A DNA stretch of 64,000 nucleotides. Origin: Diacronema lutheri. Taxonomy: Eukaryota > Haptophyta > Pavlovophyceae > Pavlovales > Pavlovaceae. The first letter of the stretch is position 1. Every line of letters starts with the position of its first letter. Shown here piece after piece: positions 54,501 through 62,050 of the stretch. The notes under the pieces are model-generated. The model had not been told where the DNA came from. It ran no database searches and saw nothing but the letters and a program-made list of their open reading frames with translations. Made by a program: the position numbers and the translations under genes. Where the stretch lies: NCBI GenBank assembly GCA_019448385.1, contig JAGTXO010000004.1:248001-312000 (forward strand). Direction: 5' to 3'.

Positions 54501-54507
54501 TTGCCAT
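48510..54507 (-). CDS. Ankyrin-anoctamin (TMEM16)-choline-transporter-like (SLC44) fusion protein
   Basis: A main frame of 5,330 bp (54507-49178) plus a last exon (49053-48510; phase 2, donor GTGCGCGCGC) encodes up to 1,957 residues. Order: three ankyrin repeats (residues 10-150; ADVNAAAPGGETPLHAACEQ), a disordered basic region, the anoctamin cytosolic domain (DMVLVYPRKP, VKRLRACGLAV) and TMEM16 core (YFAFLHRLNRALWLPVALGV, FVETWKRRQNALAAEWDS, VFSFFNKYFNLFWLAFGKGR, VVLLNNFVEMRLDLLKVLRL). A 150-residue disordered linker follows, then CTL/SLC44 signatures (QCTDVLCTLAALAVLGG, GDPTRLASPLDHGFDACGQ, YAHVVALDRNLAPAMRTAWR, VLIYEAVLAGLSASFCMDTT). A 66-bp in-frame segment (51285-51220; GTGCGCGCG...CGCCAG) just before CTDV may be a small intron. 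No stop separates the halves. TMEM16 proteins are scramblases or Ca-activated channels and CTLs carry choline; the joint role is unknown. Confidence 0.85.
49065..49090. repeat. 26-base poly-G (C in transcript) in last intron of the TMEM16-CTL fusion
   Basis: This uninterrupted run lies about 10 bases upstream of the acceptor at 49054, where a polypyrimidine tract is expected. Confidence 0.9.
51339..51452 (-). repeat. 57-bp tandem duplication in the TMEM16-CTL linker
   Basis: Two near-identical copies encode SPDARFVRAADSPRSARAP twice in a row. The repeat keeps the frame and lies in the disordered linker between the two transporter-like halves. Confidence 0.9.
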
Positions 54508-54509
54508 GT

Positions 54510-54949
54510 TACTGCCCGTTGGGTCTGAGTTCGCGGACGAAGGAATAGGAGAGACCCGCGCGCGAAAAAGCGAAAATGGCCGCGAGAGGTGCGCGCGCGC
54601 GTCGCGTCGGCCCCGCGGGAGGTGGCGCGGTGCGTGTCGCGCTATGCGTGTCGCCGCTGCGCGTGGGGGTTCCTGACATACCCGGGAACCCCGCTCTCAT
54701 AACCGCGACACGTGCAGGCGGCGCGGCCGCAGCGCCGCGAGCGGCGTCATCATCGGCGTCGGTCGCGGGCACCGGCTCTCGGTCGAGGTCATGAAGATCA
54801 TCCTGCGGCGGCTATTTTCTCGGCACGAGCGCGGTGAGGATTGCGGATGACCTCCACACATCCACCGACACGCTCACGGAGTCGATCGTCCGCGCCACCA
54901 TCGAGCGGTACGAGGCCACCGGCATCGTCGATTCCCAGCCGAACAAGCC
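54510..54949 (+). repeat. Left 440-bp inverted-repeat arm
   Basis: It begins TACTGCCCGTTGGGTCTGAG and ends within the codons for SQPNKP of the transposase remnant. It pairs base for base with 57668-57229, without visible indels. Confidence 0.9.
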
Positions 54950-55275
54950 GTGCGCGAAGCTCATGAGCGAGCTCGACCAGGAGCTGATGCTCGCGATCAT
55001 GGCGGAGCAACCGTGACTTTACTTAAGCGAGATTGCGGCCGAGCTGCAGGCCGTCACGCTCAAGGCGTTCACGCGCGAGTACATTCACTACAACCTCTGC
55101 GCCGCCGGCCTCTCGCTCAAGAAGATGCAGCGCGTCCAAGCGGCCCGCGACGAAGAAGAACACCTCGGGCATGCTGAGGAACAGCTGCGCGCGCTCGACG
55201 CTGCTGTTGATGTGCTCAGCAGCCTTGATTCACGCCTGCGCGGTCGCATCCCAGCCAACTTTGCACAACTCGAGC
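54834..55275 (+). pseudogene. Tc1/mariner (IS630)-like transposase, N-terminal remnant
   Basis: From the ATG at 54834 the frame reads MRIADDLHTSTDTLTESIVR, then ATIERYEATGIVDSQPNKPC and LDQELMLAIMAEQP. This matches the helix-turn-helix linker of Tc1/IS630 transposases (xRYxxTGxVxxxPxxG...L..E......I.E.P). After an in-frame TGA at 55014 the same frame continues LYLSEIAAELQAVTLKAFTR and EYIHYNLCAAGLSLKKMQRV, matching the family's second HTH (Y-L-x-E-I, ..GLSxKK). No DDE catalytic core follows; the similarity fades into a helical segment. It is therefore a defective copy. Confidence 0.72.
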
Positions 55276-57200
55276 GCCTGCGCGACCTGCTGCGCGAGCG
55301 CCACGCTCTGAGCGGCCGGCATAGTGGGAGCAATGGACTGCGGCGCCGGCACAGGCGCGGAGCAGGCACCGAACGCGCCGGCCCAGCCGCCCGACGCCAC
55401 GAGGCCGCCGCCACCGACCTTGCCAGGGTGCTTGGGCGGGGGCGTCACCTCGACGACAAGGTAAAGAATGCAGATGTCCAAGTCCTGCTGCGCGCCGCTC
55501 GGCGCGTAAAACCTGCGCGCCACGTCGGCATCGTCGGTGATCAGCGTCAGGCGGACGAACACTGCGGGCGCGCCGACCTCTCGCTGATGCCGATCCGGTA
55601 GAGCCGAAGGGAGTGAGGCGGCTGCGGCAGGTTGCCGTGAGCCGAGTCGTGCGTCGAGCGTAGGAGCGTGGTGAGCACGTCGCGGCTCTCGACCAGCGCG
55701 TAAAAGCCGTCGGCTGCTTGTAGACCAACGAGAGCGCGTAGCGGCGCGGAAGCGCTTGCTTCGTCATCCTCACCGTCTTCGCCGGTCGAGCGCGATTAGC
55801 GGCGCGACGCGTCTCGCGCGCCGGGCCGGCGCGCCGACACATCGCTCGTCTCCGCCGTGCGCTCCTCAAGCTGCGCGGCTTTGATCTCCGCCGCCTTTGC
55901 GGCCGCCTCGTCCTTGTTGGCGCGCGTCTCAGCCGACCGGGCCTGCGCTTGCGCCTTCTCCCCGAGCGCAGGCGCAAAGTGCACCTTGTTCTCCTCTGCG
56001 TGCGCGCGGCCTCCGACTTGGCGAGCTCCGCGGCCTCCGCGCTATACTGAAGAGGAGCTTGGCCCTTTTTAAAGCTTGCACGCGAGTGATCGCATCGTTG
56101 TCCCCCGAGTTGGCGCCCAGCTTGACGCACAATGGCTCGCCCGGCTTGAGGGCATCAACGTAGAGGGCATCAACGTACGCGTCAAAGGACACGAGGTACA
56201 CGCGCAGCGTCTCCAAAGCCTTCCCCTCCTCCTCGGAGTCGTCCGCCACGACTTGAGCGAATCCTGCGCGGGCACCGCCGCAAGCCCACGCGCCGGCTCG
56301 TGCTCGTCCGGCTCGTGCTCGTGGCAGCGCGCTCGAGCTACTCAGCCGACCGGGCCTGCGCTTGCGCCTTCTCCCCGAGCGCAGGCGCAAAGTGCACCTT
56401 GTTCTCCTCTGCGTGCGCGCGGCCTCCGACTTGGCGAGCTCCGCGGCCTCCGCGCTATACTGAAGAGGAGCTTGGCCCTTTTTAAAGCTTGCACGCGAGT
56501 GATCGCATCGTTGTCCCCCGAGTTGGCGCCCAGCTTGACGCACAATGGCTCGCCCGGCTTGAGGGCATCAACGTAGAGGGCATCAACGTACGCGTCAAAG
56601 GACACGAGGTACACGCGCAGCGTCTCCAAAGCCTTCCCCTCCTCCTCGGAGTCGTCCGCCACGACTTGAGCGAATCCTGCGCGGGCACCGCCGCAAGCCC
56701 ACGCGCCGGCTCGTGCTCGTCCGGCTCGTGCTCGTGGCAGCGCGCTCGAGCTACCGGCCTTCGCGCCGGCCCCGCCGCCGGCGAGGGCGCGCACTGGAGC
56801 CGCTTTCTCGGGCGGCTTCGTTGCGCCAGCGCTGGGCTTGCGAGACGAGCGCTGCGGCAGCGCGCCAATTGTTGTAGGCGAGTACATGGTAACCCTCGGC
56901 ACGCGGGGTCGCGCGCCAGCCGGCGCCGAGGTCTCGCGCGCGCGATCGGCCTCGTCTTGGTCGGCCTTGCGCTTCGCTCGCGTCATCTTGTCGGCTATCG
57001 CCTTGTCCAACGGACCGGCGCGCGCGACCTTGACGCGACCAAGGCCAGCGCGCGCGCCGGCGTCCGCGTCCAAGCGGAGGGCCGCGAGCGCGCCTGCGCC
57101 GGCCGGCGGGCCGGGCGCGGCGGATGTCGCAGCTGCGGCGGCGGGGTCCTGGCCATTTTGGGAACCCGGGGCCGGCACGGCGACACCGTCCGCGACGCCG
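55216..57200 (-). other. Gene-like minus-strand segments between the inverted repeats
   Basis: Several minus-strand frames have coherent, GC3-rich coding character but switch frame as if exons of one broken or duplicated gene. They include VTMYSPTTIGALPQRSSRKP, RVYLVSFDAYVDALYVDALK followed by PGEPLCVKLGANSGDNDAIT, EENKVHFAPALGEKAQAQAR, ADGFYALVESRDVLTTLLRS and VFVRLTLITDDADVARRFYA. I do not recognise a family. They may be pieces of a host gene captured by the element, or the host gene into which two transposons inserted. Confidence 0.5.
55929..56754. repeat. 413-bp perfect-looking tandem duplication
   Basis: Unit 1 is 55929-56341 and unit 2 is 56342-56754. Both start TCAGCCGACCGGGCCTGCGC and end CGCGCTCGAGCTAC, and no difference was seen by eye. 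The duplication lies in the gene-like cargo of the inverted-repeat element; 413 is not a multiple of three, so it shifts the minus-strand reading frame between copies. Confidence 0.93.
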
Positions 57201-57228
57201 CCGTCCGCTGCCGGCTCACCGAGCGTGT

Positions 57229-57668
57229 GGCTTCTTCGGCTGGGAATCGACGATGCCGGTGGCCTCGTACCGCTCGATGGTGGCGCGGACGATCGACTCC
57301 GTGAGCGTGTCGGTGGATGTGTGGAGGTCATCCGCAATCCTCACCGCGCTCCTGCCGAGAAAATAGCCGCCGCAGGATGATCTTCATGACCTCGACCGAG
57401 AGCCGGTGCCCGCGACCGACGCCGATGATGACGCCGCTCGCGGCGCTGCGGCCGCGCCGCCTGCACGTGTCGCGGTTATGAGAGCGGGGTTCCCGGGTAT
57501 GTCAGGAACCCCCACGCGCAGCGGCGACACGCATAGCGCGACACGCACCGCGCCACCTCCCGCGGGGCCGACGCGACGCGCGCGCGCACCTCTCGCGGCC
57601 ATTTTCGCTTTTTCGCGCGCGGGTCTCTCCTATTCCTTCGTCCGCGAACTCAGACCCAACGGGCAGTA
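57229..57668 (-). repeat. Right 440-bp inverted-repeat arm
   Basis: It mirrors the left arm. Its minus-strand transposase frame matches the left one to GIVDSQP and then diverges (KKPHAR, stop), marking the inner edge of the homology. Confidence 0.9.
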
Positions 57669-57819
57669 CAACGGCCCGTGCCGGCGTTCGGCTGGCCTTC
57701 TCCCCAGCATTCATCACACTGACGACGATCACAGTGCGCTCCCGGCCTCCCGCCGCCTTGCGGGCTCAACAAGCTTGCGTTGCGCATCCGCCTCTTCCAC
57801 ACCGTGGCCCTCTTCCTCG

Positions 57820-58395
57820 TCAGAGCGCATCGACCGAGAGCTGCTCCGCCAGTCGCTGCGCGGCGAGGTCGAGACGCACATCCGCGGAGAGGCCCGCGGC
57901 GACGAGCTGCTCGCGCGCGCGCTCGCAAGCCGCGAGCGTGCCGCGGAAGACGAACGAGGCGCCCTGCGCCTCGATCTCGTCGATTGCCGCCTCAGCCTCT
58001 GCATTATTCAGCCCGAGCGCTCGGAGCCCGCCGAGCGCGGCGTCGGCGGACGTCGAGTCGTCGTCGCGGACGAGCACGCTGCCCCAGCCGTGCAATGCGC
58101 TCGTGCCAGGCGGACGCAAGCGTACGTCCACTCGCAACCCGTAGCTGCGCAGCTCGCTCGCCGCGGCCTCGCACGCCGCGGCTGAGCCGGCAAGGACGAC
58201 GGACGCGCCGTCCGCATGCGCCTCGTCCGCCGCGTGCGCCGCTTCGGCCGGGCTGAGGAAGAGCACCGAGCGGAGAGCCGCCAGCACGACGTGGTACTGC
58301 GCCGGCGAGTCGCTCAGCACGAGCGACGCCTCGAGCTGCTGGCCCCCGACGCTCATCGCCAGCAGGAGCGCAACACCGCACGTGCGTCTCGCCAT
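57820..58395 (-). CDS. Secreted protein with two ClpS/L7-L12-like domains
   Basis: This is a single exon of 191 residues. A signal peptide (MARRTCGVALLLAMSVGG) is followed by two similar units. Unit 1: YHVVLAALRSVLFLSPAEAA, then HADEAHADGASVVLAG-like sequence, then ASELRSYGLRVDVRL. Unit 2: LRALGLNNAEAEAAIDEIEA, QGASFVFRGTLAACERAREQ and LVAAGLSADVRL. The pattern VxxALR..L.LS..EA......A...GA..V..G....CE.A...L...GL...VR resembles the ClpS adaptor and the L7/L12 C-terminal fold. ClpS delivers N-degron substrates to Clp proteases, but a secretory leader and the lack of the usual ClpS residues argue for another role, possibly in the plastid. Confidence 0.65.
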   Translation of the reverse strand: MARRTCGVALLLAMSVGGQQLEASLVLSDSPAQYHVVLAALRSVLFLSPAEAAHAADEAHADGASVVLAGSAAACEAAASELRSYGLRVDVRLRPPGTSALHGWGSVLVRDDDSTSADAALGGLRALGLNNAEAEAAIDEIEAQGASFVFRGTLAACERAREQLVAAGLSADVRLDLAAQRLAEQLSVDAL

Positions 58396-58459
58396 TGCTC
58401 TTCGCCCCAAATCCTCTACCCATAACGGCACCGCGGTGTTGCTCATCGCCGTCGTGACG

Positions 58460-59266
58460 ATGCTCGAGGCGACGGGCGTGGCGACGGCGATCGCAATCGC
58501 TGGCGTTGCGCTGCCACTCGCCGTCGCGGCGACGCTCGACTCGCTCGGAGAGCAAGTGTGGGAGGGCCTGCTCCTGTACAAGCGGTTGGACGAGTACGGC
58601 GAGCCGAAGCGCTGGTCGCGGCCTGTGCGCACGCTGCTCAACTCGTACACGTCGCTCGCGTTCTGGACGGCGGGCGTGTGCGTCGTGTTGGACGGCGCCA
58701 CGCGCGAGCCCACGCTTTCGAACTGTGCCGCCGCCGCGCCATTGTTCAATATCCTCCTCGGCGTCGCGTGCATGTGGACGGGGGTCGCGTCGTTCGCCTT
58801 CCACGCGTCGCTCACCGAGGTGTGGCGGATACTCGACGCCGGCGCGACGATGGGCGTGCCCTTCTTGCCCGCATCGCTGGCGTTCTACCGGCTCGCGCTC
58901 AGCGTCGTCCCGGGGCTGCCCTCCACGCCGTTTGCCCTCGCCGGCCTGGCGGCCAACGTCGGATGCCACTTCCTCGCGCGCACGCCCGGCTGGAGCGACA
59001 TCGTCCTGCCCGCGTGCATACTGGCGCACATCGCCATCGACTACGTGCTGCTCGCCCGGTTTCGCACCCGCGAGGACGTCACCTCGCTTGCGGTGTTCGT
59101 GTCGTGCGCGCTCTCCGGCATTGCGCTGCGAGTTGCAGACATCAAGCTGCACCGCAGCGTGCCGCTCATCTGGCTGGGCCACTCGTGCTGGCACCTGCTC
59201 ATGGCGTTCGCCATCTGGACCGCCTACAGCAGCTCGCTTCGCCACGCGGAGCCCTTTTGTGCATGA
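58460..59266 (+). CDS. Ceramidase/CREST-superfamily multi-pass membrane protein
   Basis: This is a single exon of 268 residues with about seven hydrophobic helices. Candidate metal-site motifs follow the CREST pattern (S-x3-H; later H-x3-H): ASFAFHASLTEVWRILDAGA has SFAFH and an acidic residue, and IWLGHSCWHLLMAFAIW has HxxxH. LLNSYTSLAFWTAGVCVVLD and GVACMWTGV precede them. Alkaline ceramidases, PAQR receptors and Per1 proteins share this fold; lipid-amide hydrolysis in the ER/Golgi is possible. The frame opens upstream at a GTG, but the first ATG is 58460; an alternative start would overlap the divergent ClpS-like gene. Confidence 0.7.
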   Translation: MLEATGVATAIAIAGVALPLAVAATLDSLGEQVWEGLLLYKRLDEYGEPKRWSRPVRTLLNSYTSLAFWTAGVCVVLDGATREPTLSNCAAAAPLFNILLGVACMWTGVASFAFHASLTEVWRILDAGATMGVPFLPASLAFYRLALSVVPGLPSTPFALAGLAANVGCHFLARTPGWSDIVLPACILAHIAIDYVLLARFRTREDVTSLAVFVSCALSGIALRVADIKLHRSVPLIWLGHSCWHLLMAFAIWTAYSSSLRHAEPFCA

Positions 59267-59374
59267 CGGCCCGATCCGGATAGAAACGTCCCGCTGTTCT
59301 GACTCTAAACGTGCCGCGCGGGCCCAGTGGCTCGCAGCAGCGCGCGTGCACGGCCGGTGCGCCCAAGCGGGGCC

Positions 59375-61929
59375 TCACCTCAAATCCTCGTTGGAGCGCC
59401 TGCGCGGCGCGAGCGGACGGGCACGCACGGCGAATGCGCGGCGGGTGAGGCGGCCGGCGGTCGCGAGCTTGGCCGGCGGCGCGCGGCGCGAGGAGGCGTG
59501 CAGAGCGCGCGCGACACGCGCGCACCTGAGCGAGCGCCTGTTCGAGGGCATCACCTGTTCGCTGATTGGCTGCGTCGTCTCGTTGCTCCCGCCACCGGCG
59601 CACGCGCTCGAGGTGCCGCGCGCACCGCCGAGCCCCCACTTGCTGGCCGAGCGTGGCGAGGTGCCAGACGACGCTGGCGACATGGCGCCCGCCGGCCGCA
59701 CCGTCCCGAGGTTTTGCGAGCCATCCATGATGACCTGCGTCTCAGCGCCGCCGTGCGCGCCATCGGCGCGCTCCATCGAGCCGCGGTGCATCGGCGTCGC
59801 GACGGCGCTCGGCCGCTTGAGCAGCGGCGAGGGCACGATACCGTTGTTCGAGAACAAGCCCGACATGTAGGAGCGGCCGGGCGCGCGCCGGCCAAAGCCG
59901 GCGGCGCCTTCCTTTGCGGTCGCGTCTCGCGGCTCGGAGGCGAGCTCGTCCTCCGTCTGCCGGATCGCGCGGGCGGGCGGGTGGGTGGACGGGCGGGCGG
60001 CGCGGGTGGGTGGGCTGATGGGTGCTCGAAGACCGCGCCCGCCGCGCCGCTGCGCGCGCCGCCGCCCGCCGCCGTGCGAGCAGCGCGCGCGCGCGCGCGC
60101 GCGGCTACGCCCCGCACCTGCAGCGAGACAGAGGCGGAGGGTGCGCGAGCCTTGTCGGTGAGCGCAACAGCGGACATGGCACGCTCGGCCTCGAGCGCCT
60201 CGGCCTTGGCCTGCACCGAGCGCAGCTGCTCGGCGACGCGCGCGTGCGCGGCCTTGCTCTCTTCCAGCTGTTGACTGAGGGCCGTAACGGCCGCATTCAG
60301 CCGCTCGCGTTCGGCGGCCTTGCCCTGGCCGTCCACCTCCATCTCGGACGCGCCGCCGGCGGGCTGCGTGGGCGCGAGTGCACCGTCGGACGCCGCATGC
60401 ACGACGCGCTGCTGCATGCGGTACGCCGCGTCCAGACGCTCCGCCTTGCGCTGCTCGAGCTCGTCCGCCGCCGCATGGAGGTCGGCACGCACGTGCGCGA
60501 CGACCGATGCGTACATGCCATCCGATACGCCGGCCGCTTTGATGCCGGCGAGGAGGCTGCTCTCGAGGGCCTGAATGAACGCCGGCGCGAACGCCGCGTC
60601 GCGCGCCGCCAGATCCTCGATAAACGCGGACGTCTGCGCCGCGAGCTCCTTCGCGCCGCGCGCGCCGCGCATCGGCGACGACCCGTCGCCGCCATCCCCG
60701 CCCGCGCCCGCGGGAATGAGGCTCACGCCCTCGAGGAAGGGGTGCGCGAGGGCCTGCTGCGCGTTCAAACGCGTCTCCGGGTTGTAGCACAGCAGCCGCG
60801 AGACCAGGTCGATCGCGTCCGCCGGGGTGCCGGGCGGGAAGACGCGGTCCCACCTGTGCCGTCAGCGGGTCGATGGGAGGGCGTGTTCCGCCCTTTTGAG
60901 GCGCGGGCGCGGGCGCGGACGCCAGGCGCGCGGGGTGTGGCGACGGCGCGCGCGGCGGCGCGCGCACGGAAACGGCTTGAGCTTTGGTAGGTCGTCCGCG
61001 GTGCACGACGCGCCCATCGCGTGCAGGTCGTGGTTGGTGGGCGTGCCGAGAAGCTTCATGATCTCGACGAGGTGCTGCTGGGTGGAGTCCTGCCCCTGGA
61101 AGGGGAGATGGCCGAGGAGCAGCTCGGCAAGGATCGTGCCGATCGACCACAGGTCGAGCGCGCACGAGTACTCCGTCGCGCCGAAAAGGAGCTCGGGCGC
61201 GCGGTAATAGCGCGAGCAGATGTACGAGATGTTGGGCTGCCCCTTGACGAGCACCTTGGAGCAGCCAAAGTCGCAGAGCTTGAGGCGGAGCGTGGTCGAG
61301 TCGACGAGCAGGTTATCCGGCTTGATGTCGCGGTGGCAGATCCGGCGCGAGTGGATGTATTCCATCGCCTTGAGCATCTGGTAGAGGTAGACTTTGATGT
61401 GGTCGATGGGGAAGCGCTTTCGCTTCTTCTGGTAGCGCAGCGTTACCGAGCGCAGCGTGTCGGGCAGGTACTCCATCACAATCTGCAGGAAGGTCTCGTC
61501 CTTCTTTCGACCCTGCGCACCGGTGCATTCGCGCATGCGTAACGCCGACCGCGCCGCGCCGCGCGTGCGGGCGTGAGCGGCTTCGGCGCGCGGCGCAGCC
61601 GCGCCGCCGTCGCGCGATCGCCACCACGGCGCGGCGCGCCGCCGCCGCCGCAGGCCGATCGCGGCGCGCACCGGCTTCTCGTAGTAGTGCTTGAGACGCA
61701 CCACGCAGTCGTTGTCCATCACCTTCATCATCTGCAGCTCGCGGTTCTGGTAGCGGCGGTCGAGCAGCACCTTCTTGATGGCGACAACCTCGCCCGAGTC
61801 AACCGCGCGCGCCTTCCACACGATGCCAAAGGCGCCGTTGCCCACGACCTTTTCGATCTTGTAGGCCGTACCGCCGCCCTCCCACACGTCCGCGTCATCC
61901 TCGTCGACAAAGTCGGGCACGTCACCCAT
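59375..61929 (-). CDS. GSK3: GSK3/shaggy-type kinase with long C-terminal extension
   Basis: There are five exons (61929-61672, 61512-60968, 60853-60118, 59956-59526 and 59399-59375), giving 664 residues. The kinase core has VVGNGAFGIVWKARAVDSGE, VAIKKVLLDRRYQNRELQMM, GRKKDETFLQIVMEYLPDTL, RICHRDIKPDNLLVDSTT, LCDFGCSKVL and the GSK3-specific activation loop PNISYICSRYYRAPELLFGA with the regulatory Tyr; WDRVFPPGTPADAIDLVSRL and LAHPF end it. About 290 extra residues follow, with a coiled coil (LNAAVTALSQQLEESKAAHA) and a Ser/Pro-rich tail. Four introns start GTGCGCG or GTGCGGG, and all junction phases agree. Animal and plant GSK3 are usually 400-480 residues. Confidence 0.92.
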
Positions 61930-62050
61930 CGCCGCGAGCTCGGCCGCGCCGCGCCGATAGTCCCCTTGGTCGGTCCTACCCTTCGTTCGGGGTCGAACGC
62001 TCCCAAAGACGCTGCCGCCCCTGTAACGTCAAAAAGGTGGTCGTAACAAC

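Larger units (their letters stand above)
54510..57668. mobile_element. Inverted-repeat element with Tc1/mariner-like transposase remnant and gene-like cargo
   Basis: Two 440-bp arms (54510-54949 and 57229-57668) are inverted copies with only a few mismatches seen by eye, so the event is young. Each arm contains an AT-richer stretch (CGAAAATGGCC, GGCTATTTTCTCGG) and the first part of a transposase-like frame. Between the arms lie the rest of the left transposase remnant and about 2 kb of gene-like sequence read on the minus strand. No target-site duplication is obvious at the outer ends. The left outer end is only 2 bp from the start codon of the TMEM16-CTL fusion gene. Confidence 0.72.

Noticed and set aside
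55014-55016. In-frame TGA in the transposase remnant as selenocysteine
   Set aside because: No SECIS-like fold was seen, transposases are not selenoproteins, and the rest of the gene is incomplete.
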